Made by a program: the position numbers and the translations under genes. DNA of 64,000 nucleotides from CAMDHY01 sp046156265 (lineage in GTDB: Bacteria; Pseudomonadota; Alphaproteobacteria; Rhizobiales; Segnochrobactraceae), in the NCBI RefSeq assembly GCF_046156265.1, contig NZ_JAWDIR010000043.1:186001-250000 (forward strand), written 5' to 3'. Numbering within the stretch: the first letter of the stretch is position 1; every line of letters begins with the position of its first letter. The notes below the pieces were generated by a model, which searched no databases, was not told the DNA's origin, and was given only the letters and a program-made list of their open reading frames with translations. Positions 16,707 through 24,537 of the stretch are shown here, in pieces.

Positions 16707-19700
16707 TCACGGGATCGCCGCGAGCATGGTGGCGACGCGCTGCTGCCAGCTGATCTTCCACAGGGCCTCGCGGGGCAGGGGGCGGTCGGGGCCTTCGAAG
16801 CGGGCTCGTGCCACGGCCAGCTCCACCTTGGCAAGGAAGTCCGGGCCGTCGTCGGCGATGTCGACGTGGTCACCGAGCTCGTCGATGTTGAGCACCCGGG
16901 TCGTCACCACGCGCTTGCCGAGCGCCACGTACACGTAGAGCTTCAGCGGGTTCATGCTGTCGCTGAGGTCGTTGCGCAGATGCGGCATGATCGCCACGTC
17001 GAACCGGCGGATGTAGCGGCGCGCCTCGTCGTAGGGGCGCGGCCCGAGCATGTGGACGTTGCGCAGCCCCTGCAGGCGCAGGGCCTCGGGGCTGCCGTGC
17101 GCCGAGCCGACGAGGACGATGCTCCACTCCGGGTGGCGGTGCGCCAGGTCCTCGACGAGGGGCACGTCGATGCGGCTGCGCAGGTTGCCGACATAGCCGA
17201 TGATCGGCCCCGGCAGGTGCGCGATGTCGTGCGGCACCCCGAGCGTCGGCTCGCCCGGCATCTCGCACGCATTGGGGACGACGCGGATCGCCTCGCGAAA
17301 GGTCGGAAAGCGGTCGCGCAAGGTCTCGCAGTTAGCGAAGATCACGTCGGCGCGGCCAAGGGTGCGGCGGTACTCCTCCTCGACGACCAGCCGTCGCTCG
17401 GCGCTTCCCGTCATCGCCCGTTCGTCGTCGACGAGATCGACGATCACCTGGTCGAAGCCGACGGTGTCGCAGAGCTCGGCGAAGTGCGCCGCCACGGGCC
17501 AGGCCCACGCGACCCGGCGTGCCCCCGTGCGCGCCGGAACCTGCTGCGCCACGAAATCCGCATAGCCTTCCAGCTTGTCGAGGGTGCGGCCATAGAAGCT
17601 CTGGCCCGGCTTGTCGCCATAGATGAAGACGCGCCGGCGCGCGCCCGGCTCATCGTCGAGCTCGAGGAAGCGCCGGATCGTCGCGTCCGAGGTCAGCTTG
17701 GCCTGGTCGAGCACGGCCTCGCGGCCGCGCTGGGCCGCCTTCTCCACCGCGGCGACGCGGATCGGCGCGTCGAACACCGTGAGGCTCCGCACCCGTTCGC
17801 TTTCGCTCAGATAGCGCATCAGCATGTCGTGACGACGCCCATAGATGCCGGTGTCGTTCTGCTTCCAGAAGCAGACGAGGTCCATCGCGGCGGGCCGGAA
17901 CACCGCCGGCGCCGCGACGGGCACGGCGGTCTCGACCCACGCCGGTGCCTCCTCGGGCAGGCCGGCGTCGTAGCAGCGGTTGAGCGCGGCGAACAGCGCG
18001 GTCCATTCCGCCTTCCAGACCCTCGGCCGTGACAGGCAACGGTCGACGGCCGCCTCGATGCGCGCGCGGTTGACCCGGTAGCCGAGTTCCTCATGGAACC
18101 AGGCGATGCGCCGCTCCGCGAGCGCGGGGTCGGCTTCTCCGGCCGCGATGGTCCGCAGCCAGGCGTCGAGCATGTCATCGTCGTCGATGTACGAGACGAC
18201 CGAGGGCGACGGAGTATCCGCCAGCGGCGCAACCCGGGTGGTCGCCACCGGCACGCCGAAGGCGAGGGCGTCCGTCAGCTTGGCGGGGATCTGGAAGTGG
18301 ACGATCGGCGAGTCGGGATCCTGCAGGAGGCAGACCCCGTCGGCGATCTGGCCGAGCTCGGGCAGTCGCTGCCACGGCTGGTTCGGAAACAGGCTGATGC
18401 GCGCCTTCGGGAAGGCGAGCAGGTCGCGGTGCATGCCGCGGTCGGCGATGGTGCCGATGACGACGAGGCGCAGCCGCGGGTCGTCGACACGGTGAAGCGC
18501 CGCGGCGAGCCGCTCCAGACCCTTGTGGCGGCGCGGCGTTCCCATGAACAGGATGACGCGGTCGCCAGGATCGATCGAGAACTCCTCGCGGATCCGGTCT
18601 CTCAGCACCGGATCAGGCCGGAATGTCGCCTCGTCACGGGCGTGGCGCACGACCAGCCCGCCGTAACGCGCGCGCAGGGCGGCGTTGGAGACCGTCCGGT
18701 CGTCGAAGGTGGGGATCAGTGTCTCGGCAACCGACGTCCAGAGACGTCCATCGGGGCGGTCCTCGTCCGCCATCGCGGAGAAGGCGAGCGGGACCGCCGC
18801 GTCGTCCCCGGCCTCGCCGCGAACCGGGCCCTCGCCGTCAGGGACGCAATCGCGGTCGAGAATCCGGGCGACCGCCGTTGCGACTTCGACCCCCTCGGCC
18901 TCGGGAAAGAACGACAGTTCGTGGTCGTCGATGTCGAGGACGAGGCCGCAGCCCGTGCGGTGGTGGATGAGCAGTGCGAGCAGGATCGCCGGGAGCCGCG
19001 GCTTCGACAGATAGGCGACGTCGCACTGGATATCGGCGGCGAAGGCGGCGGCCTGTGCGACGAACGTCTTCATCGCATTCGCCACGAACGACCGCATCGG
19101 CAGGTCGGCGGACCGCAACGGCTCCCACACGTCGGCGCCGTTGGCGCTGAACAGCGGCCCGACAATCTCGGTCGGGTGGCTCGCGCGCAGCATGTCGGCG
19201 AGGACGTAGGCGCGGCCCACAGCGTTGTCGGCGAGCTGCCAACCCACCACGGCCACGCTGGGGGCGGTCACATCAGGCGGCGACGCGGGAAGAACACCCG
19301 CGGGCTCGCATTGCCCGGGCGCCGCACTCTTCCCGAGGGGGCGAGCGACAAGCAGGGTCTCGATGCTCTCGAGGCCCAGCGACCCACAATTGCCATCGAG
19401 GGTCACCTCGACGACGCAGTGCGTCATCGGACCGAGGCACGGTGCCTCCGCGACGAGGCGAAGGTCCGTAGCGCCGTCGGGGTAGGCGACGGCGGGTGAA
19501 AGTCGAAACAGGCTTCGAGGCTTCTTGCCCTCCGTCGTGCAACCGATCGCGATCAGCGACAACATGCCTTGGCAGGCGGTCGCCTCCTCAAACCTGAACC
19601 TCAGGTCGATGCGCAACATCTTGCCTGCCGTCCCGGCGGGAAGTGGCAACTGCCGCGTCAGGATCAGCGGTCGGTCACCGGCGCGGAAGTCGACGCGCAG

Positions 19701-20369
19701 CCCGGTCGTCTCCATGCGCCAGTTGGGCGTTTCTCCCTCGCCGTCCGCCACCCGGACATCCCAGGCCGGTACCTGCGGCGCGACGGCCCCGACATCTCCT
19801 TCTATCGTCTGGAACCGGGCGACGTCGCGCAGGCTCCGGCCGCCACGGGGACTTCCGGGGCTCTTCGGAACCGTCTGTACGTCGAAGTCGATGTGGCGCA
19901 GCAGGCAATCGATCGCCTGCCGGCGGAAGCGCAGCTCGAACTGGCAGGCCGTCGCTCGCGACGCCCATGTGGTCTCGAAGCTGATTGTCAGCGTCGAGGT
20001 GTCGGTGATCTGGAAGGCCGAGGCGTGCAGCGAGACAAGCGTCCGCCTGCGGCCAGAAATGGCCCCGCTGATGGAGACGTTCGCCAGCGCCTGCTTCAGG
20101 ATGCGCGCATCGTCCGTTGTCAGGCGAAGGTCGATCCGGACGAGGGCGCCTCTGGAGGCGACAGGGCCAGAGATCGATCGGCGCAGCATGACCCCGATCG
20201 CATCGGGGGGCGCGACGAGGCGCACGCCGCCCTCGCCCGGCACCAGCGTCGCCGAGCCAGCGCTCGAGGAGTCCGCCGTGGCGGCCCACTCTTCGAAAGG
20301 CGGAGTGCAACCGTCGGTTAGTGGCGTTGCACCGAGATCTGCCGCCCTTGGCGCGAATAATTCAACCAA
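16707..20369 (-). CDS. Tandem GT-B glycosyltransferase with large N-terminal domain
   Basis: A 1220-residue protein that heads the operon. Residues 1-360 form an unrecognised, beta-rich-looking region with two similar halves (RIDLRLTT near residue 78 and RIDLRFRF near 252), possibly carbohydrate-binding. Residues about 366-775 are a first GT4-type domain (VILFMGTPRRHKGL, then FQIPAKLTDALAFGVPVA). Residues about 825-1220 are a second (IIGYVGNLRSRIDV, MNPLKLYVYVALGKRVV). Both would be cytoplasmic sugar transferases using nucleotide sugars. The TTG start at 20369 lacks a good ribosome site, so the first codons are uncertain. Two catalytic domains in one chain suggest consecutive sugar additions. 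Confidence 0.82.
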   Translation of the reverse strand: MVELFAPRAADLGATPLTDGCTPPFEEWAATADSSSAGSATLVPGEGGVRLVAPPDAIGVMLRRSISGPVASRGALVRIDLRLTTDDARILKQALANVSISGAISGRRRTLVSLHASAFQITDTSTLTISFETTWASRATACQFELRFRRQAIDCLLRHIDFDVQTVPKSPGSPRGGRSLRDVARFQTIEGDVGAVAPQVPAWDVRVADGEGETPNWRMETTGLRVDFRAGDRPLILTRQLPLPAGTAGKMLRIDLRFRFEEATACQGMLSLIAIGCTTEGKKPRSLFRLSPAVAYPDGATDLRLVAEAPCLGPMTHCVVEVTLDGNCGSLGLESIETLLVARPLGKSAAPGQCEPAGVLPASPPDVTAPSVAVVGWQLADNAVGRAYVLADMLRASHPTEIVGPLFSANGADVWEPLRSADLPMRSFVANAMKTFVAQAAAFAADIQCDVAYLSKPRLPAILLALLIHHRTGCGLVLDIDDHELSFFPEAEGVEVATAVARILDRDCVPDGEGPVRGEAGDDAAVPLAFSAMADEDRPDGRLWTSVAETLIPTFDDRTVSNAALRARYGGLVVRHARDEATFRPDPVLRDRIREEFSIDPGDRVILFMGTPRRHKGLERLAAALHRVDDPRLRLVVIGTIADRGMHRDLLAFPKARISLFPNQPWQRLPELGQIADGVCLLQDPDSPIVHFQIPAKLTDALAFGVPVATTRVAPLADTPSPSVVSYIDDDDMLDAWLRTIAAGEADPALAERRIAWFHEELGYRVNRARIEAAVDRCLSRPRVWKAEWTALFAALNRCYDAGLPEEAPAWVETAVPVAAPAVFRPAAMDLVCFWKQNDTGIYGRRHDMLMRYLSESERVRSLTVFDAPIRVAAVEKAAQRGREAVLDQAKLTSDATIRRFLELDDEPGARRRVFIYGDKPGQSFYGRTLDKLEGYADFVAQQVPARTGARRVAWAWPVAAHFAELCDTVGFDQVIVDLVDDERAMTGSAERRLVVEEEYRRTLGRADVIFANCETLRDRFPTFREAIRVVPNACEMPGEPTLGVPHDIAHLPGPIIGYVGNLRSRIDVPLVEDLAHRHPEWSIVLVGSAHGSPEALRLQGLRNVHMLGPRPYDEARRYIRRFDVAIMPHLRNDLSDSMNPLKLYVYVALGKRVVTTRVLNIDELGDHVDIADDGPDFLAKVELAVARARFEGPDRPLPREALWKISWQQRVATMLAAIP

Positions 20370-20410
20370 TGCGATTGTCTTTGTCTGGGCTGAGCAACCC
20401 CCCCATGTCG

Positions 20411-20438
20411 AGTTAAATCCAGCGGGCCGTCGTCACAA
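20411..20438 (-). promoter_or_regulatory. Possible promoter of the glycan/lipid operon
   Basis: On the minus strand TTGTGA (20438-20433) and TTAACT (20416-20411) are 16 bases apart and lie about 40 bases upstream of the first operon gene, in the most AT-rich patch of the area. The match to a housekeeping promoter is moderate. Confidence 0.32.
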
Positions 20439-20561
20439 GAGCGTAATGATCCGAAGGTGACCGCGCCCTGCGCAATTCCCACCGATCGCGTCCGCATCGC
20501 GCCCCGGAACCGGCGCGGGTCTCGGCTCGTTCGGTCTGCACAGCGACGAGAGGAGTGCGCC

Positions 20562-20726
20562 ATGCCGACCGAACTGCCGACCGGCCCCAAGCCGATCAAT
20601 CCCGGGAACCAGAAGGAGCCGGAGACGCCGACGGATATTGAGCTCGATCGCGAGGTCACGAAGAAGCGCGATCCCGATGCGCTCGATCCCGTTCCCGGCG
20701 AACCGGCCGTGCTGCCGGTGATGTAG
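20562..20726 (+). CDS. Small charged hypothetical protein
   Basis: A 54-residue protein with no recognised domain. It is rich in Pro, Glu, Asp and Lys (GPKPINPGNQKEPETP, then DREVTKKRDPDALDPVPGEP) and lacks hydrophobic segments, so it is probably an unstructured cytoplasmic protein. The ATG at 20562 has a strong AGAGGAG ribosome site seven bases upstream, the main reason for calling it. It stands alone between the divergent glycan/lipid operon and the lipid A genes. Function unknown. Confidence 0.55.
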   Translation: MPTELPTGPKPINPGNQKEPETPTDIELDREVTKKRDPDALDPVPGEPAVLPVM

Positions 20727-20729
20727 GCC

Positions 20730-20936
20730 GTGCCCACGGGCAAGCGGCCGCGGCCAGTCCTCAAGCTCGCGCTCGAAGGCGCGGTGCCGGCGGCTGAAAT
20801 CCTGGCGCGCGAGGCGGCGGCGGCGCAGACGCCCGGCGGGCCGGACGTGGACGATGCCACCCCTCCGGCGCAGGCCCAGCGTGTCGGGAGCACCGAGCCC
20901 GGGTCGCGGGGCGACCCGAATCGCGGCCGGTCATGA
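20730..20936 (+). CDS. Doubtful small hypothetical reading frame
   Basis: A 68-codon frame with a GTG start three bases after the preceding small gene. It is rich in Ala, Pro, Gly and Arg with no recognisable motif, and no ribosome site is visible. The stretch from 20937 to 21097 shows no gene. In DNA of this GC content such frames arise by chance, so this is listed only because the proximity would allow coupling. Confidence 0.2.
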   Translation: MPTGKRPRPVLKLALEGAVPAAEILAREAAAAQTPGGPDVDDATPPAQAQRVGSTEPGSRGDPNRGRS

Positions 20937-21097
20937 TGGCTGCGGGCTATTCGGGCATGGACGGGGGCGGCGGGCGAACCCTGCCGGCTCATCGAATGTA
21001 GCCTTCCGGTGGAAAGCGGCGGGCGGGGCGAGAGGTCGCCTTGGCAGGGTGAGGCGTTCCGGCGAGGATGGAACGCAGCGTTCCGAGAGGCCTCGCC

Positions 21098-21361
21098 ATG
21101 ACACCGCCACCGACAGCGCCGGCCGAGCCGCCGGGCAAGCAACTCCTCCACCTCGTCTTCGGCGGTGAACTCGCCGCTATCGGCTCCAACGAGTTCCGCG
21201 ATCTCACCAAGCTCGATATCGTCGGCGTCTATCCCGACTATGCGAGTGCGAAGGCGGTGTGGAAGGCGAAGGCGCAGTCCACCGTGGACAACGCGCTGAT
21301 GCGATACTACGTCGTCCACCTGCACCGACTGCTCGACCCGGACGAGGACCGCGCCGGCTGA
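21098..21361 (+). CDS. DUF4170 family protein
   Basis: An 87-residue protein of the DUF4170 family, recognised from HLVFGGELAAI, FRDLTKLDIVGVYPDY and VDNALMRYYVVHLHRLLDP. The family is small, cytoplasmic and of unknown function, and in many Hyphomicrobiales it lies just upstream of lipid A/Kdo genes, as here. The ATG at 21098 follows a GAGAGG ribosome site; an earlier ATG at 21068 gives an unconserved-looking extension. It ends 18 bases before the relic acyltransferase, so transcription may continue into waaA and lpxK. Confidence 0.85.
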   Translation: MTPPPTAPAEPPGKQLLHLVFGGELAAIGSNEFRDLTKLDIVGVYPDYASAKAVWKAKAQSTVDNALMRYYVVHLHRLLDPDEDRAG

Positions 21362-21379
21362 CCGGCCACACCACGACGA

Positions 21380-21767
21380 ATGCTGAAGCGGTTCTCACAA
21401 TCCGCCGGCGTGCGCCGTCGCATCGGCGAGGCGCTCGCCGCCAATCCGCGTTCCGTCGCCCGCGCGAGCGCGAGCGACACCGGGACACCGGATCAAGATC
21501 CGGCGGCGGCACGTTCCCTTCATCGACGCGATGTGGCACGGACAGCACGTCATGGTGCCGTTCGGCAAACATCCGACCTGGAGGTCCGCGTGTTGATCTC
21601 GCGTTTTGCGGACGGTGAGATCGAGGCGGTGGCGTTCAACCTGCCGTTCGCCCGCTCCGTTTTCGTCGACCGCCGTACGCGCGGCCGGCGCAGTTTCGGT
21701 CGACGCGACACAGCCCGGCGCACCATCGGCCATCACGATTGCGAACGTCCCGATCTCGATCGGCGCA
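21380..21767 (+). pseudogene. Relic of DUF374 lysophospholipid acyltransferase
   Basis: Between DUF4170 and waaA, where Hyphomicrobiales often carry a DUF374 lysophospholipid acyltransferase, only scrambled fragments remain. An N-terminal-like piece (MLKRFSQSAGVRRRIGEAL) reads from 21380. The family core VPFIDAMWHGQHVMVPFGK reads in another frame at about 21513-21570 and hits a stop at about 21593. The next core, VRVLISRFADGEIEA, is back in the first frame. It is followed directly by NLPFAR, which in intact members lies about 100 residues further on. Two frame changes and a central deletion therefore disable the gene; intact proteins are about 220-240 residues. Sequencing error could explain one frameshift but not the deletion. 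Confidence 0.65.
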
Positions 21768-23081
21768 ATGGCTGACCCGGCCGGCCCGTCCGGAGGCGGT
21801 CTGACGTCGGTCTGGCGGGTCGTCGGCCGGCTCGCGCGCCCGTTGCTGTGGGGCCTGCTGGCGGTGCGCACCGCCCGCGGCAAGGAGGATCGCGGCCGCC
21901 GCGGCGAGCGCTTCGGCCGGCCGTCACGCCCGCGCCCCGAGGGGCCGCTGATCTGGGTGCACGCTGCGAGCGTCGGCGAGTTCTCCGCCGTGCTGCCGCT
22001 CGTCGAGGCGATGGTCGAGCGCGGCATCGCGGCGGTGGTGACGACCGGCACCGTCACCTCGGCGCGCATCGCCGCCGACCGGCTGCCGGCGGGGGCGCTG
22101 CACCAGTTCGTGCCCCTCGACGTCGCGCCCTACATCTCCCGCTTTCTCGACGCCTGGCGGCCGTCCGCGGCGCTGTTCGTCGAATCGGAGGTGTGGCCGG
22201 TGGCGCTCGCCGAGACGGCGCGCCGGGGGATTCCGCGCATCGTCGTCAACGCGCGCCTCTCGGCCCGCTCGTACCGGCGCTGGCGCAAGCTGCCGGCGAC
22301 GGCGCAGGCGATGTTCGGCTCGGTCGACCTCGTCCTCGCCCAGTCGGAGGCCGACGGCGAGCGCTTCGCCGGGCTCGGCGCCGCGACGGTCGAGGTGACC
22401 GGCAACCTCAAGGTCGACGGCCCGCCGCCGCCTGCCGACGCCGACGAACTCGCGGCGCTCGCAGCGATGGTGGGCGCGCGGCCGCGCTGGGTCGCCGCCA
22501 GCACGCACCGCGGCGAGGACGAGGTCGTCGTGGCGGCCCACCGTCTGATCGCGGCGAGCCGGCCAGACGTTCTCACCGTGCTGGTGCCCCGCCATCCCGA
22601 GCGGGGCGGCCGGATCGCGGAGATCGTGACGGCGAGCGGCCTCGGCGTCGCGCTGCGCTCGCGCGGCGAGCCGATCAGGCCAGACACCGCCGTCTACGTC
22701 GCCGACACCATCGGCGAACTCGGGCTGTTCTACCGGCTGGCGCCGGTCGCCTTCGTCGGCGGCTCGCTGGTCGAGCGCGGCGGCCAGAACCCGATCGAGC
22801 CCGCCCGCCTCGGCGCCGCGGTGCTCGCCGGGCCGAACGTCGCGAACTTCGCGGCGCTCTACGGCGACCTGGCAGGCGCAGGCGCGCTCGCCACCGTCAC
22901 CGACGCCGACAGCCTCGCCGCCGCCGTCGGCGCGCTCCTCGACGATCCCGCCGCCGCCGACGCCGCCGCGCGCAACGCCGCCGCGGTCGCCGATCGCCAC
23001 GCCGGCGCGCTGGCCCGGACGCTCACCCGGCTGTCGCCGCTGTTCGACGCGGTGGCCGCCGGCGGACTGGCGAAAATCTGA
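21768..23081 (+). CDS. waaA: 3-deoxy-D-manno-octulosonic acid (Kdo) transferase
   Basis: A 437-residue Kdo transferase that joins Kdo from CMP-Kdo to the lipid A precursor at the inner membrane. The N-terminus has the membrane-associated start (GRLARPLLWGLLAVR) and GKEDRGRRGERFGRP. The Kdo transferase marks are IWVHAASVGEFSA, FVESEVWPVALAE, ARLSARSYRRW and GGSLVERGGQNPIEPA. ATG 21768 is chosen because the frame upstream belongs to the acyltransferase relic. It overlaps lpxK by one base (TGATG). Length and motifs are complete, so the enzyme should be active. Confidence 0.94.
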   Translation: MADPAGPSGGGLTSVWRVVGRLARPLLWGLLAVRTARGKEDRGRRGERFGRPSRPRPEGPLIWVHAASVGEFSAVLPLVEAMVERGIAAVVTTGTVTSARIAADRLPAGALHQFVPLDVAPYISRFLDAWRPSAALFVESEVWPVALAETARRGIPRIVVNARLSARSYRRWRKLPATAQAMFGSVDLVLAQSEADGERFAGLGAATVEVTGNLKVDGPPPPADADELAALAAMVGARPRWVAASTHRGEDEVVVAAHRLIAASRPDVLTVLVPRHPERGGRIAEIVTASGLGVALRSRGEPIRPDTAVYVADTIGELGLFYRLAPVAFVGGSLVERGGQNPIEPARLGAAVLAGPNVANFAALYGDLAGAGALATVTDADSLAAAVGALLDDPAAADAAARNAAAVADRHAGALARTLTRLSPLFDAVAAGGLAKI

Positions 23082-24127
23082 TGCGCGCGCCGGAATTCTG
23101 GTGGAAGCGGGCGGGCCTGCGGGCGCGGCTGCTGTCGCCGGTCGCGACCGTCTACGGGCGGATGGCGGTGGCGCGGATGGCGGAGGCGGCGACGGCGCAC
23201 GCGCCGGTGCCGGTCCTGTGCGTCGGCAATCTCGTCGTCGGGGGAGGCGGAAAGACTCCGACCGTCGAGGCACTTGCGTCCGAGGCGCGGGCGTCGGCGG
23301 GGCTCTCGCCGGTCGTCCTGTCGCGCGGCTACGGCGGCCGGCTCGAGGGGCCGTTAGTCGTTGATCCGCAACGACATTCCGCCGCCGACGTCGGTGACGA
23401 GCCGCTGATGCTGGCGGCCGCCGGTGTGACGGTGGTCGTCGCCCGTGACCGTGCCGCCGGTGCGGCGCTTGCGGTCGAGCACGGCGCCACAATCGTGATC
23501 ATGGATGACGGCTTCCAGAATCCGAGCCTTTACAAGGATTTGTCGCTGCTCGTCGTCGACCGCGAGCGCGGTATCGGCAACGGCCTCTGCCTGCCGGCGG
23601 GACCGCTCCGCGCACCGGTCGAATCGCAGCTCGAACGCGCGGATTTCCTGGTCTTGACGGGCCGGGGAGGGGCCGCCGATGCCGTGGTGCGGTCGGCGGG
23701 CGGTCACGGCGTGCCGGTCATCGGTGCACGGTTGACGGCCGTCAGTGACGGCTCGACGCTCGCCGGACAGCGGGTGCTGGCGTTCGCCGGAATCGCCAAT
23801 CCGGACAAGTTCTTCGCGTCGCTTGTTGAAGCGGGAGCGGAGGTCGTGGAGCGCCGGCGGTTCGCCGATCACCACGCCTATTCCGACGCCGATTGTGCAG
23901 CGATCAGAGCGGCTTGCGCGTCCGCCGCCCTGCTACCGGTGACGACCGCAAAGGACCGTGCGCGGCTCGCTGGCTCCACCGAGCGCGACCGTCTCGCCGC
24001 CCGCTGCCACGTGCACGAGGTGCGCTTAGTCGCCGACGAGCCCGGCGTCTTCGCGCGGGTGATCGGTGAGGCCTGCGCGAAGGCCGCCGACCGCCTCGCG
24101 GGCGGCCGGACACTCGACCGACGCTAG
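23081..24127 (+). CDS. lpxK: Tetraacyldisaccharide 4'-kinase
   Basis: A 348-residue LpxK, the membrane-associated kinase that phosphorylates the 4' position of the tetraacyl-disaccharide-1-phosphate in lipid A synthesis. The Walker A motif is GNLVVGGGGKTPT (residues 49-61), and VVLSRGYGG and IVIMDDGFQNPSL are LpxK signatures. Its ATG overlaps the waaA stop, so the two are translationally coupled. Length is normal for the family. With waaA it shows the host makes Kdo-lipid A lipopolysaccharide. Confidence 0.94.
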   Translation: MRAPEFWWKRAGLRARLLSPVATVYGRMAVARMAEAATAHAPVPVLCVGNLVVGGGGKTPTVEALASEARASAGLSPVVLSRGYGGRLEGPLVVDPQRHSAADVGDEPLMLAAAGVTVVVARDRAAGAALAVEHGATIVIMDDGFQNPSLYKDLSLLVVDRERGIGNGLCLPAGPLRAPVESQLERADFLVLTGRGGAADAVVRSAGGHGVPVIGARLTAVSDGSTLAGQRVLAFAGIANPDKFFASLVEAGAEVVERRRFADHHAYSDADCAAIRAACASAALLPVTTAKDRARLAGSTERDRLAARCHVHEVRLVADEPGVFARVIGEACAKAADRLAGGRTLDRR

Positions 24128-24152
24128 AGGCGTCAGCCGGACGTCGGGACCT

Positions 24153-24368
24153 TCAGCCCATCAGCTCCTGGTGGCGCTTCAGGGCCGTGGCGGCGTCGAG
24201 ATAGGGCTCCTGGCGATCGACGTTCCAGTACTTCAGCTCGTCGATCGGGATGGCCATGCCGGTGACGGCGCAGCGCACGAAGGTGCCGGGCGACAGCACG
24301 TCGAAGTCGCCGTCGCGATAGCGCACCCGCGCCTCGCCGCCCGAGCGGGGCGATTCGTATCGGTTCAT
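24153..24368 (-). CDS. DUF2093 domain-containing protein
   Basis: A 71-residue protein of the DUF2093 family, with VRYRDGDFDVLSPGTFVRCAVTG split over residues about 16-38 and the conserved IPIDELKYWNVDRQEPY. Function is unknown; the family is confined mainly to alphaproteobacteria and commonly neighbours lpxK, as here on the opposite strand. The ATG at 24368 has a GGGAG ribosome site; the upstream frame extension is unlikely. The pair of aromatic-rich segments and a single cysteine do not suggest a catalytic site. Confidence 0.82.
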   Translation of the reverse strand: MNRYESPRSGGEARVRYRDGDFDVLSPGTFVRCAVTGMAIPIDELKYWNVDRQEPYLDAATALKRHQELMG

Positions 24369-24507
24369 CTGCGCTCCCGCGCCTTGTGCTGTCCGCCCGA
24401 GGGCGCCGTGATCCGCCACTCCCGGGTGGCTTCACCCCCTCGATAACGCGTCGACGGCCGCACGTCACCCCGGGTGGGTTACGGAGCGACCGTCCTACGG
24501 CGTTGCG

Positions 24508-24532
24508 GCGCTTCGCCGACCCGGCGAAGCGC
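24508..24532 (-). terminator. Hairpin downstream of tldD
   Basis: A perfect ten-base stem, GCGCTTCGCC with GGCGAAGCGC (24508-24517 and 24523-24532), with a five-base loop, starting six bases past the tldD stop. There is no T-run, so it may terminate weakly or protect the transcript end. Confidence 0.45.
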
Positions 24533-24537
24533 TCGCC

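Noticed and set aside
20937..21097. Possible extra gene before the DUF4170 gene
   Set aside because: Short frames only, no ribosome site, no recognisable protein.
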